DNA from: Metridium senile
Taxonomy: Eukaryota; Cnidaria; Anthozoa; Actiniaria; Metridiidae
NCBI GenBank assembly: GCA_949775045.1
Contig: OX459097.1
Span: 20,557,668-20,621,667, forward strand
Reading direction: 5' to 3'
DNA length: 64,000 bases
The notes beneath the pieces were generated by a model. The model was not told where the DNA came from and did not search any database. It saw nothing but the letters and a program-made list of their open reading frames with translations. Position numbers and translations under genes: made by a program. This document shows positions 11,340-23,275 of this stretch, in pieces. The stretch's first letter is position 1. The number at the start of each line of letters is the position of its first letter.

Positions 11340-12937
11340 CTAGCTAGGTTTTCTCAACGAATTGCTTGAGGAATCTTTTCCAGCAGACAAATCGTCATCA
11401 TTATGCAAACTTGGAAGTGACCCTGAAATAGAGATAATAATAATAATTATTATTATTATAATTTAGTGCGCTAAAACAAGTCTCATACAAAAACCTTTCA
11501 GGTATGAAAACCCCCTCCCACCCTCTCAGTGCTTTTTATCAATTAATATGGGAAAAAATAGGAATAAAGTAGTGATAGGGAAATGTAAATGATTATAGTA
11601 ACAATAGAGCAAAAAATGATGATAAGAATAGTTATAGTACGGAAAACCTAGGAATTAAAAAGGAAAGTATTGAGTTTCATTTTGAAAGCCTTTCAAAATT
11701 AAACTCAAGACTTTTCTTTTTAATTCCTAGGTTTTCCGTATTATAACTATTCTTATCATCATTTTTTGCTCTTGGCAGTGGATGGTACGTTTTTAATTTG
11801 GATTACATGATATATGAGCTATGTTTATTATTTTTATACTATCTGTGAGTTTCGCCCTTCCCATTTGTTTGCTTCACAACATTTGAGTTGAGCTTGTTTG
11901 ATGTATTGTCATATCCCTTTCACAGTACAGTTCATGGAATTGTCAAGGTTTCTCCTCATTTGATTCTACAATAGACCCTTTTAGTTATGTATGCAAATTG
12001 CATATTTGAGACCACATGGCATTCCCCTGAGAGTTTTTTTTTATGTCAAGTATTAAAATATTTAAACATAACAAATTATTAACTCCAAAAGGAATGAACA
12101 CGTGGTTTGAAATGGGAAAATAAACATTTAAGCTGAATGGGTCTATTAGAGATTTCCGATTTAGCGGATTTGGATTAGTATATTCCACTACTATATGCCT
12201 ATTCCACTATTATATGCCTATTCCGCCTATAATCCGCTAAATCGGAAATCTCTATTGCAAATTCAATTCTTTTATCAGTTTTAACCTTATTTGCTGCATA
12301 CAAGTGCAATGCATTGCTTTAGTGTCAGCTTGTTTACCCACAATTGCAGGGAATTGAATTCCTAAGTTTCTCCTGATTTTAAATTTACAATTGTAAGATT
12401 TTCCTTCTCATTGTTCCACAGTTGCAAAGGCTTTTATCGGGCTTTACCTAATTTACTTTCCACATTTGTAATGTTTGGTTTGAGTGTCACCTTTTTTTCT
12501 TCAAAAAATTGTGGGAATTTCCAAGCTTTTTTAAGGTTAACTCCAACTGGTGTTTCTCTTATAGAATTAAGGTAAATTAGGCCAACATACTTTCAGAAAT
12601 GCGTTTCCCTCTAGAGCTGAGGGGTCTAGGGGCATGGGGTGTATGCATTCAAAGAATTAATATATCCTAATTGGATTTTATTGGGAATTATATTTTTATA
12701 ATTACAGACTACAAACAAATATGAGTACGGGAATATTGTTGTTTGTATTGTGTTATTTTGCATCCCTCAGGGCTTCTTTGTAGTAAACAGATTGCATCTT
12801 AATTGTTGTAAGAAAATTGAAACATATTGTGTTTCTATAAGTAAAATAAGAAATATGCTTGACTAAGACTACAAATGTTAGTGGAGAAGGCGTTTCTCAC
12901 TTACGTTGCTGTCTTGCAGTATGAACACGAAGTAGAC
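11340..12937 (-). CDS. Gene C: last two exons of an unknown gene
   Basis: Exon 12937-12905 (33 nt, CAG acceptor, GTAAGTG donor) and terminal exon 11422-11340 (83 nt, TTTCAG acceptor, ending TAG). Reading phase 1 through both gives LLRVHTARQQ, an Arg across the junction, then SLPSLHNDDDLSAGKDSSSN and SLRKPS-stop. The joined frame has no stop and both borders are canonical, which favours a real gene end. The tail is basic then acidic/serine-rich, like an intracellular C-terminus or disordered tail. Family unknown. It sits between genes B and A on the same strand and could also be an alternative 3' end of a larger unit. The 1.48-kb intron holds two MITEs. Confidence 0.45.
11606..11772. mobile_element. 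Foldback MITE in gene C intron
   Basis: Nearly perfect 167-bp palindrome: AGAGCAAAAAATGATGATAA at the left pairs with the right end, and the arms run through GGAAAACCTAGGAATTAAAA. The high arm identity implies a young insertion or conversion between arms. No clear target duplication. Confidence 0.75.
12147..12254. mobile_element. Short palindromic MITE with internal direct repeats
   Basis: Arms TAGAGATTTCCGATTTAGCG / CGCTAAATCGGAAATCTCTA enclose a direct repeat of about 19 bp (ATTCCACTA(C/T)TATATGCCT twice, then a partial third copy). Located in the gene C intron. Target duplication not clear. Confidence 0.7.
12415..12523. repeat. Second copy of the repeat at 1-110
   Basis: See 1-110: same order of TTCCACA, GGCTTTT and TGTCAC blocks. 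It lies in the gene C intron. Confidence 0.4.
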
Positions 12938-13998
12938 CTGTTGACAAATAAAGCAATTAGTTTGTATCATCAAAAAAACAATTAAGAAAACCTTATTATT
13001 GACAGAATATGATGTCAGGTCTTCTCCATCCCAGAACCCCTCAACATGCCCTTTATCTTCTAATTGATTACATTCTTGATCATTTCCATTCCTTCTTTCT
13101 CAATAACATTTTATAGGTATGTTGTTTTACATAAGTTTTATATTTATATATAAACAATTATTTAGAAACTACAAATTATATTTCATTTCTACTTTAAATT
13201 AAACAAGAAGTCTGTCCCTATTGTTTGAAGAAATGAAACACTAACTGAGGTTCAAACATGTGCATTAATATTATTGAACCAAAGATGTAACATGCTAGAA
13301 TGATGCAGTTGGTCACAGATCAGATTTAACAAAAAAATTAAGATACATAAAAAGTAAATTCTTAAATGTAAGTGTTTTTTTCAGTCAGCATTCCAACATA
13401 ACAAGTCAATATAGTTTTTAAGAAATCAAGTTAATGATTATTAAAAAAATTACATTGTACAATCATGTACAATGTTCTGATTAAATAAAAAAAGAGAACA
13501 ACAATTATGACAATTTAACAAAGTATAATTTCAAACGGTCGTTGATCTTGGTATCAAGTGCTTGGTATGGATTATATTCGAGCTTGTTTTATGGAAGCAC
13601 CTGTAATATCACCGTATTTTTTTCGGTTTCCACATCTCCGAGTTCAATGATCCGTGTATCAGAAAATTATTTATTTTAATTATTTTCAGCAAGGCGTGAT
13701 TTCCGTAAAGAAAAATACTGATAACAATAAATGTATGTAATAAATAATGTATTTTTTGGGTTGAAAATTTGCATGACATATATTTTTGGTGGTCTAAATT
13801 GCAGGTTTGAGTATTTTTGGGGGTTGCAATATGAAGCTCTGTCAAAATCCCCCGTCATTTTACCCCCGGCCGAGTACATCGCCTTGGATTTTGTTTATCT
13901 AAACATTGGAAACGTCATTTTTTTTGACTAAACATTTTTTATTAACAATTACAGACTATTCCACGTTACATGTTACCTAAAATACTTTTTTTCATATG

Positions 13999-15134
13999 TC
14001 AATCTTGTTTGAAATCAAAAGCTGGTGAATACGCGTACATATCCATATAGTCATCTGCACTGGTGCGTTTAACATCTGGTTGTACTCCAGACTCTTTTTC
14101 TTTCAGTGCTTTAGTTGCAGACTATAAATATAGTATAAATATATCAATTACAAAAGTACCATCACACAAGAAGCTAACCAATAAACAAATTAAAATTAAT
14201 TCTTCATCGACAACCACGAACACAAAAGCTTTGACAACTTTAAGGTTACGGTCCACGTTTGCGGTGTGCTTTCACATGCTCTCAGTTAAAAGTGTGTTTA
14301 CCGCGTCATTTTACAATAATAAAGACATATTATATATCATTTTAAAGCTTATATAACAGAGAATAAGACTGTGTATGTTTTGTTATATACAACAATTTTC
14401 TGTAAGATATGCTCTACGAAAAACCTCAAAATTAACCGCCTTCAATGCGAGTAATTTAAAAAAGTATAAGTCAAAACGTACATACTGCTTTGCTGCCATT
14501 TCTTCGTTATGTCAATCAACACATATTGGTCTTCAAATCAGTGAAAAAGTTTTTTTGATAAAATGCTTAGTTTTAGAGTTATGGCCCATTTTGTTATTTA
14601 ACTTGAAGTTCTAACAATGAGTCGACTTTGAAACACATTTATTCAAGAACGAAGCATTTTATCGAAAAAACTGGACACAGTTTTGAACACATGTATGTGC
14701 TGATTGACATAATGCAGAAATGACGGCGAAGTAGTAGGAACGTTTGGACTTATACTTTTTTTAATGAAAGTGCTCGATTTTCAGGTTTTACGTGAAGCAT
14801 TGGTTAAAGATATTATTTTTCTTAAAAAAACTTACATAGTCTTATTCTCTGTTATATAAGCTTTAAAATGATATATACTTTGTCTATCTTTATTGTTAAG
14901 TGACGCGCCAAACAATCTTTAACTGAGAGCACCTCACGAACGTGGACCGTAACCTTAAAGGAGAGCTTTCATGCCCATATATATATTCTTTTTACTTACC
15001 AAGAAATGTTCAACAGCTGTACAATTCATGACAACTGAACCATCTGAATTCTTGGAAATGATAACACAATCTAAATGTACTTTTTCCCCTTTTGCATATG
15101 CCTTTGCCTCTTTTGATGCTTGTTTTTCTGTAGA
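13999..15134 (-). CDS. Gene B: paralogue of gene A, last two exons, YMDM tail
   Basis: Exon 15134-15000 (45 codons, phase 0, AG acceptor and GTAAGTA donor) is a diverged copy of the gene A two-cysteine module: starts STEKQASKEAKAYAKGEKVH, then LDCVIIS, second cysteine in VVMNC, end VEHFL. Terminal exon 14121-13999 (40 codons plus TGA) starts SATKALKEKESGVQPDVKRT and ends DDYMDMYAYSPAFDFKQD. It matches the last exon of gene A closely. Here the tail has a complete YMDM, an established type of PI3-kinase SH2 docking motif (YxxM), where gene A has FMDM. The intron carries a 711-bp TTAA foldback element. Upstream exons were not identified. Unknown family; the C-terminal conservation between A and B supports coding function. 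Confidence 0.6.
14244..14954. mobile_element. TTAA-flanked foldback element, 711 bp
   Basis: Flanked by TTAA (14240-14243 and 14955-14958). Termini GGTTACGGTCCACG / CGTGGACCGTAACC; arms pair over much of the length, e.g. TTATATAACAGAGAATAAGA against TCTTATTCTCTGTTATATAA. It sits in the intron of gene B. Short plus-strand ORFs inside it are incidental. Confidence 0.8.
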
Positions 15135-15715
15135 CTTATAAAGAAGACTTCGGTTTGTTACTTGGAAAATGTGAATAACAAATAGTATTATAGTTATATT
15201 TAGCTTTGTATAACTTTAATCAATTTTCGGTTTCATGATGTTTATATGAGTTGAGTTTTGTAACATGTAATTTTTCAGTCAAATTTGGTGATTTGTTTTA
15301 GCTCAATCTATGACATACCGAATATATATATTTATATTTGCACTGGTACTATAGAGCTACTTTTATTCGAAATAATGCCTTGATGTTATTGCTAGCCTAA
15401 CCCCTACTGTTATATTATTTGAAGTTTATATGAGAAAAAGCCCTGGATGCGTTATTGGCTTGTTGCTATGTTACCTATTGCATCCAGAACACAAATGAAA
15501 AATATATTGTTCATTGTATTTAATAAGAAATAATGCGGATTTTTTCAGCACAAACAAGTATATTTCGAGTATAAAAATGACGTTGAGTTATAGAATGCAC
15601 AAGTTTTTCAGAAATGATGTCATTGACGAACTAATAATCCAAACAATCTCACTTGAACTTAAACAAAAACATTGGGTATTTGGAGCGCTTTACACTCAGT
15701 GCAGCCTACAATAAG

Positions 15716-15802
15716 AAGATAACTTAAGTAACATCGTATGGGCAATCATGGATGCCCATTGCTGCCATGGATTTATGGTAAATGTATTCCAACAGCTGTA
15801 AG
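15716..15802 (+). pseudogene. Inverted, broken copy of the exon at 7529-7612
   Basis: Plus-strand copy of the 7.5-kb exon region in opposite orientation. The frame gives DNLSNIVWAIMDAHCCHGFM and VNVFQQL, then TAA (15799-15801) just before a conserved GTAAGAG donor. Flanking sequence back to ~15650 and on to ~15840 also matches 7490-7670 inverted, so a block of at least 190 bp was duplicated in inverted orientation. Confidence 0.45.
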
Positions 15803-15840
15803 GTAAGAGTTTATTTTTGGCGCATAAAGGAAGCTTTCCT

Positions 15841-17086
15841 ACAAAATTTTTGAAAATGTTCAGATTTGCTTAAACATTGTCGTTAAAGTTTCTTTGATAC
15901 AATTTTTTCAACTTTATTTGGCTCAATTTTAGATACAAGTTAAAATCGTCGTTATAATCTTCGAAAACCTCAATTTACTTTACTTTGCAATTTACAAGCT
16001 AAAGTCCTCCTACAAACAACAAATTATATATATATATTGATAATTAAATCGATGTTTTCGTCTCAAAAACGTCTCGTCTTTATTTGCTTTTCTCTCTCGA
16101 ACTTCGGTACGTTTCCTTGCAAAGTCACTGACCACAGAGAAGCGTGGTTTATTTACGGGTAATTAGAGACTGATACGAGTGTTTTGTGCACGAGTACACG
16201 CACGACCAGACTGTAGATGAACGATAAATTTTCAATACCGCACGAAGCGATTATTGAACATTTTGAGTTCATTTTACAGTCTGTAAAAGGAGAGGTCTAA
16301 TTGTTTTAGTATCCAACTTATAGGTCAAACTTTACCATATTTTAAAAGAAAATAACATTTCATTTAACATTTTTATTTTGACAAAATAATGACAGATAAT
16401 CGAAAAGTGAAAATAAGTGAAAATACCGGGCGAGCGCTCAATGACGGCAAGTCAAATAGTATTCAAAACACATCGAAATTATCCACTGTTGTTGCCATTT
16501 TCTCCCTCAATACTTCTATTTTAACGACTAAAAATAGCATGCTTTTGTGTTAAAACTACTATACATTTTAGAACAACGGAGGAATTAAGAAAAGTTCACT
16601 GAAGAACAATTATTTCTAAGCTGAAATTTTAAAAATCTGGCTTTCTCAATCAAACTGAAGAAGTGCATACCGTAGTATACAACGTTCAATACAATTGACA
16701 GTGACGACCAATCATGAGCGCGAATTTTGTACAGTGAATGAAGATTGAATATTAAACTCTGATAAACCACGTTTTTTTTAACCACTCATAGCGCGTGTTA
16801 GAATGTATCTAGGTTATAATTGATAATAGGAGTTACTGCCTTTATTCAAGAGTTATTAGGCGTGACTGTAAATTGCTCACTGTGGCTTCACTATATGAAA
16901 TAAACTCCGGTGCTTATTGCTACAAAGGAAACAAAAACCGGAATAAGAACTAGTAAATAAATAACTGTCAACTTTCAAATGTGTCACAGATTTGTCATAA
17001 AATCAAATAATTTGAAACACACAATTAACAAGCTGTTGACTATAATTCGCAATGGTGGAAATGTGTATCATAGAAGCATCGATGCT
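15841..17086. other. No recognisable gene
   Basis: AT-rich, stops in every frame. Contains a short (TA)n around 16025 and no supported terminal repeats. Confidence 0.4.
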
Positions 17087-17114
17087 TGCATGCATGCATG
17101 CATGCATGCATGCA
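17087..17114 (+). repeat. (TGCA)7 microsatellite
   Basis: Seven perfect tandem TGCA units, a self-complementary tetramer tract able to fold into hairpins. Confidence 0.95.
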
Positions 17115-17441
17115 AAAAAACCCTCAGAAAATTAAAAAGGAAACGGCATAAGAACTTAAAAAGTACTAAATATAAACAAATTATACTCATAATAAACTGA
17201 CAATCGAATACTCTTTATTGCTTTACAACTCTACATCTACTTCAGCATTAAATTCAAAAGCGTTGAATATGTTGAAAATTGTCAACAATTTTAAATTGTG
17301 TGCAGTGGCCCCTCAATTTCACCTGCCACATGCCAGAGCCATACATAATGAACGCAAATTAAAGTAATTCTTAATATGTGTAACTATAAATTAGTATAAA
17401 ACCAGAAGTATACATAAGTATACATATGTACAAATACATGT

Positions 17442-17446
<5 letters not shown>

Positions 17447-17532
<86 letters not shown>
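17447..17532 (+). repeat. (TA)n microsatellite, about 43 units
   Basis: 86 bp of uninterrupted TA. It lies just beyond the 3' end of the minus-strand LINE and could be its 3' tandem tail expanded after insertion. Confidence 0.95.
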
Positions 17533-17534
<2 letters not shown>

Positions 17535-17589
17535 AATCATATTAATGTGATTTGATTGTACATGGATCATAAAATAATATATTTATAAC

Positions 17590-20135
17590 TAAATATTTTT
17601 CATTTGTGAATTCGAAATATATGATTTATATTTTTTCTTAAAGTAATAATAAGTATGCATGTTCTTAAATATTTTTCATTTGTGAATTGAAAACAGATGA
17701 TTTATATTTTTTCTTAAAATAATAATAAGTATGCGTATTTTTAATAGTATAGGGAATTGAATGCCAGATGGTTGTTAAAAAGAATTTGAATGTGGAAATA
17801 CCATAGTTTGTTTTAGCCAGAGGCTTGTGATAATTTAGCTTTGAAGCATCTCTGGTGTTGTATTCATTAATCTCGGAGGCTGGGGTGACATATCCAATAA
17901 ACGGACAAGGTGTATGTGATTTAGCAAATGTAATTTTATATCCAAACAAGGCGACTTTCAGTTTATAAATATTATTCAAAGTCAGAATACCTAGCAGGTT
18001 ATAATAGAGAGTTGCGTTCTCTCTGCTATTAGCCAAAAAACATTCTCCGTAAACATTTATTTTGTAAGGTAAAAACTTTGATGAGTCTAGTTTTTGCTAC
18101 ACTTGCCCAGCTTAGTATACAATAGGTTAGGTAAGGGTAGATTAGAGTATAGTTTAAATGTTTAAGAGTTTTTAAACTGAGAAAATGTCTTGTTTTATAA
18201 ATAATTCCAATATTGTTGGATAATTTACTTCTAATATGTTTTATTTGTGGCTCCCAAGTGATATTTTTGTCAAGATAGATACCAAGATATTTGATATGGT
18301 CCTTTTGGTTTATGTTAGACACATTTACTTGCCAGTTCTTTTGTCTAGATGAGATAAGCATGTAATTAGTTTTTTCTAGATTCATAGTAAGTTTGTTCAC
18401 TTTACAATACTCAAGAAGCTTATCCAGTTCATGGTTCATAGAACACGTTGGTGTCATCAGCAAAAATTCTAAAAGAAAGTTTATTTGAACAATTTGGCAT
18501 GTCATTTACATACAGTAAGAAAAGCAGAGGACCCAGAGTAGAGCCTTGAGGGAGTTCACAGGTGATATTTAGCATTTTGGACTTAATGTCATGAATTTGT
18601 ACATATTGTGTTATGTGATTTAAATAGTTTTCAAACCATTCAGGGCAATACCACGAATACCATACCTATGTAATTTATTAAGTAATATTTGATGATTTAC
18701 GGTATCGAACGCATTACGTAAGTCCAAAAATATCCCACAGGTTACTTGCCCTTTTTCAATGTTTGTTTTCAGCCTGTTCGGTTTAATGTTTTTTCCTCAA
18801 GCCAAATTTATAGAGTATATTGTGCTTCAAGTAATGACGTTAATTGATCATAGACCAACCTTTCTATTATCTTTGCAAATGGTGAGAGAGTGGCAATTGG
18901 TCTAAACTTTCCAGGGTCTTTAGCAGGGCCAGATTTGTAGATAGGGGTAATTTTTGATATTTTTAAAATATCTGGAAAGACTCTTGTTGTGATAGTTGAC
19001 TCATTATAAATGTTAGGCAGGGGAAGGGATACCGATTCACTTGCAATTTTTAGCAACTTATTTGAAATATCTGGCGAGGCTTTGTTACCATCTAGGTTTG
19101 AGAGTTAAGTTTGATTTTGACTTCTACTAACAGGTAAAAGATAAAAACTTCTTGATATGGTGATGATGAGTTTGAAATATAGTGGTTAGGATCAATATTG
19201 TATGTAGGAATTAATTTCGCTAGGTTAGGTCCAACATTAGTAAATCAAGTACTTTTTCTGCTATGTCTTGCTTATCAGTATAGGTTATGTTTAAATATGG
19301 ATGTAAAACCAGGATTGTACATAGTAGAATTTTGATGTTCTCTGGCTTTTATTTGTTTAAGTTGAGCTTTCGACCTTTAGCACTAAGGTATTTAACAGTA
19401 GTGAAGAACAAGCATAAATTTTGAATTGTAAATGAGATGGATGTAAATTATTCCTTGTTAATCAGATTAACATATTGTCCTGGTAACAAATAAAAGCCAG
19501 AGAACATCAAAATTCTACTAAGTATAGGTTATATTATTAATCTTAATTGTAGCTATCTTATTTTGTCCTTTAGTTGTTTGGATAAGTGAACCAATCAGTT
19601 TCCATGTATTTTTAAGATTAGATTTACAGGTTTCAAATTGATCATTATATATTTTTTATTGCTAGATCTTTTGAGATAACTCAAGGTATTGCAATAGTTT
19701 TTATATAGTTTATGAGCTTTTTCAATATCATTATGTGTTTTTTTCAAAATGTGTTTTGTACATCTTTTGTTTATGTTTAATATATTTCATGATTCCATTT
19801 GTAATCCAAGTTTCTTGATTAGCTATTTAGATTCCCTTTTAGATAATTGCTTGATTTGGGGATGTTTATTTATTATTGGGCCCAACTTATTGATAAACGT
19901 TTCAGTTTTTTCATGTACATTTATGGAGTCATTAAATACGTCATCCCAGCCAACCAAGTTAACATCACTCAGATATTCAGCTTCACTAATATAAGGTTTC
20001 TATAATCACTGTGAAATGTTTTGATATCAATTATTTTAATTTGTCTTTCCACAATACAAAAAAATGGTAAATGGTCAGATATATCTGCAATCAAGATACC
20101 AGGTGTAATGTTCAAAGCAAGACTATTTATGTATT
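17590..20135 (-). mobile_element. 5'-truncated LINE (CR1/L2/Jockey-like), minus strand
   Basis: Conceptual minus-strand reading in order from 20135 down: end of the endonuclease (an ISDHLPFFC-like stretch near 20070), a TWITNGIMKYIKHKQ linker near 19800, RT finger/palm (19056-18808, with ITPIYKSG, KFRPIATLSPFAKIIERL), a VPQGSTLGPLLFLLYVND-like block near 18560-18500, then the C-terminal domain (18505-18029, with YLGIYLDKNITWEPQI and LIYPYLTYCILSWAS) and 18036-17665 (NEYNTRD, TNYG). Frames are broken repeatedly and the endonuclease N-terminus is missing. A ~75-bp segment is tandemly duplicated at 17596-17745. It contains an inserted MITE at 19323-19519. Confidence 0.8.
19323..19519. mobile_element. 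Foldback MITE nested in the minus-strand LINE
   Basis: Perfect arms of about 36 bp beginning AGTAGAATTTTGATGTTC and ending GAACATCAAAATTCTACT, extending through TCTGGCTTTTATTTGTT, around a ~125-bp loop. It interrupts the linker region of the LINE, so it is younger than the LINE. Confidence 0.75.
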
Positions 20136-20159
20136 ATACTCAAATTATCGTATTAATTA

Positions 20160-23100
20160 GATGATTTGAATTTTTCGTTCTCAGTAATTGGCATATCTGA
20201 GACTAGAATTAAAAAAGATCAAGACTGTTTAGTCAATATAAACATACCAGGATATAATTTTCTATCTCAACCAACCATCACCAATGCTGGTGGTGTTGGT
20301 TTGTATATTAATGAAAACCTAAAGTCTACTCTAAGACAGGATTTCAGTATTTCTAGGGCAGATTTTGAGGCATTGTGGATTGAACTTGAAATTCCCCATG
20401 ATCAGAATGTATTCTGCTCAGTATTATATAGGCATCCACAAGCTAGCATTGAACAATTCTCTAACTACCTGTTTGAAACACTTGACAAATTACGACATGA
20501 AAAGAAATTATGTGTACTCATGGGTGACTTCAAAATTAATCTTTTAATTTATGAAAATCATGCAGAAACTGAAGAATTTAATAATTCTGAGTTCATATTT
20601 CTTTTTTCCTCATATCCTTCAGCCCAGTAGAATAACTGATCACAGTGCAAATCTCATTGATAACATTTTCATCAATTCCATTGAATATAATACAATTAGT
20701 GGAAACATTTTAACAGATTTATCAGATCATTTGCCAAATTTCATATGTATAAACAAGCCCATTTATCTTCCCAAAACTACTAAAATTTATAAGAGAGATT
20801 ACTCCAAGATCAACCAGGATGATTTGATAAAAGATATTAATACAGTGAACTGGGAAGAAATACTCCCAGATAATAATGATCCTAAATCTATTTTTGATCA
20901 TTTCTATTCTAAGCTTGATGACATTATCAACACACATGCTCCTATGAGAGTACTAAGTAGAAAGGAAACTAAATTTTATACCAAGCCTTGGATTACCCCA
21001 GGAATCAAAAAGTCCATCAAAGAGAAGGATAAGTTGTTCAAAAAATATATTAAATCTAAAACTCCATGCAATCACTCTAAATACACATTTTATCGTAATA
21101 GATTAGCTAAGGTATTAAATGCAAGCAAAAAAATATACTACAACAGCTATTTTAGCAAAAACATATCTAACATGAAAAACATCTGGAAAGGTATTAGGGA
21201 GCTAATATCTAACAAATCTGCTGTTTGCAACTTTCCTTCTAAATTAATTACTTTTGACAACCACTTTATTAAGGATGGCAAAAAGATAGCAAACACATTT
21301 AATACATTTTTTGCAAGTATTGGTAATACATTAGGGTCACAATCTTCCATTGATTCACCTTCGCCACTGTATTTTGAACCCACCAATTAAAGACAATTTT
21401 GTTATTCATCCAGTTACCACAAAGGAATTAAAATATGAAATCAACAAACTTGATTCAACCAAATCTACAGGACCATTTAGTATCCCTACAAAAACTGCTT
21501 AAATTATTACAAGATTCTATAGTTATTCCCTTGGTAAGACTTTATAATTGTTCATTTACTACTGGTATTGTTCCTAACAAGTTCAAACTTGCATGCGTGA
21601 TTCCAGTTTTTAAGAAAGGTGCACAAACAGATGTCAGCAACTACAGACCTATTTCTTTGCTATCAAATTTTAATCGTCTGTTAGAAAAATTAATGTACAA
21701 TAGATTAATTGAGTTTTTTGACACCAGAAAAATTATATTTGAAAATCAATTTGGCTTTAGAACTAAACACTCTACAACTCTTGCTACTCTCCTCATTATT
21801 GATAAAATCCAAAAATCTAAATTTAAACTACAATATTATGGCATTCATGACATCACGTATAATTGGTTTAAATCATATCTATCTAATAGAAGTCAATGTA
21901 TCATTAGGAAGTGTCTCCTCTGACCATCATGCTGTTTCTTGTGGTGTTCCTCAAGGTAGCGTACTGGGACCCTTTCTTTTTCTTCTCTACATAAATGACC
22001 TAAAAAACAGCTCTAATCTTTTTGAATTTCACTTATTTGCTGACGATTGCAATCTATTTCTTTCACACAAATGTATATTTGAGCTAGAAAACCTGGCAAA
22101 TACTCATATATTCTACATATGTTCTTGGCTCTCAAGCAACAAACTGACTTTGAGTATAGATAAAACCAATTTCATGATCTTTCACCCCCCACAAAAAAGC
22201 TGTTACACCAACAACAAATCAATATAGCAAATAAGTCCCTTAAATGTAAGGATAGTATCTTGTATCTCGGCATCTACTTGGACCCTCATCTAAATGTCAA
22301 AACACATATTCTTCATTTATGTAAAAAGATTAGAAGAAGTATAGGCATCCTATGCAAATTACTTCATTACATTATGCCAAAAATTATTGTCCAATTATAT
22401 TACTCATTAATTTATCCTCACCTAACTTATGGAATTCCTGTCTGGGGCACTACCTATGCCTCTTCTCTAAAACCACTCCTCATCTTACAAAAAAAAGCTA
22501 TCCGCATAATGACTTTTTCTAAGTTTGACGCTCATACAAGTCCATTATTTAAACAACTTAGTATTTTAAAGCAACCTGATCTAGTTGCACTCCAAATTGC
22601 CTTGCTCATGTATAATTTTCACTCAAACAATCTTCCATCATCTTTCAGAAATTTGTTCTCTCTAGCTAAGAGTAGACACAATTATAATACAAGGTTTGCA
22701 GCAAATGATTCACTATCTCTCCCAAGAATTAGAACTAACTATGGCAAATTGTCTTTAAGATTTCAAGGACCAATAATTTGTAATAGCATAAATATTTCAG
22801 TTCGATCCAAATCAAAATCCATCTTTAAAACTATGTTCATATCTAATGTCCTTAAACATTATTAAACTGATTCACCCTTTATATTTATATTTATATTCAC
22901 CTTTATATTTTCCTTTAAACTGTCTTTTGTATGTTGTATGTTGTATTTTTTTTGTTTCTTTTTTCCTTTAATCCATTATAATCTATGTTATTATACCTTT
23001 TTCTTGTCATCTGATCACACAATGCCTCAAATTCTATGTAAGGCTGTCTGACTAGTTTAACGTAAGTTATTTTAGACAGCCTCCACCCCTCTACTTAGGA

Positions 23101-23275
23101 ATAACAAAGATAAATTAAATCTAAAATAAAATACAGATATATGTAAATAACAATTAAGTTTTTCACTTTATTTTTTTCTGTATATGTAAATATTATATTT
23201 GTATTGTTATTTATATGTAAGTATTGTTATAATGTGTGGTTGAAATAAAGATTGACTTGACTTGAATTGACTTGA
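20160..23275 (+). mobile_element. 5'-truncated LINE (CR1/L2-like) lacking RT motif A
   Basis: Plus-strand pieces in order: endonuclease (20166-20630, with VIGISETRI, AGGVGLYI, VLMGDFKIN), end of endonuclease and linker (20551-21390, with ITDHSANLID, LSDHLPNF, KPWITPGIKKSIKEKDKLFK), RT (21435-21923, with VIPVFKKGAQTDVSNYRPIS and FGFRTKHST), RT palm (about 21930-22225, with VPQGSVLGPFLFLLYINDL and LFADDC), and C-terminal domain (22260-22865, with YLGIYLDPHLN and LIYPHLTYGIPVWGT). The segment carrying the first catalytic Asp (usual LDLSKAFDTV block) is absent between ~21810 and 21830: reading passes from IDKIQKSKF directly to YYGIHDIT. Several frameshifts. The 3' end has AATAAA followed by TTGAC-type repeats, not poly-A. 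Confidence 0.85.

Noticed and set aside
14063..14614. Plus-strand ORFs of 97 and 79 residues
   Set aside because: They overlap the minus-strand exon of gene B and the TTAA foldback; no domain or splice support.
18029..18505. 158-residue ORF as a stand-alone host gene
   Set aside because: YLGIYLDKNITWEPQI and LIYPYLTYCILSW are LINE C-terminal motifs, continuous with RT fragments on the same strand.
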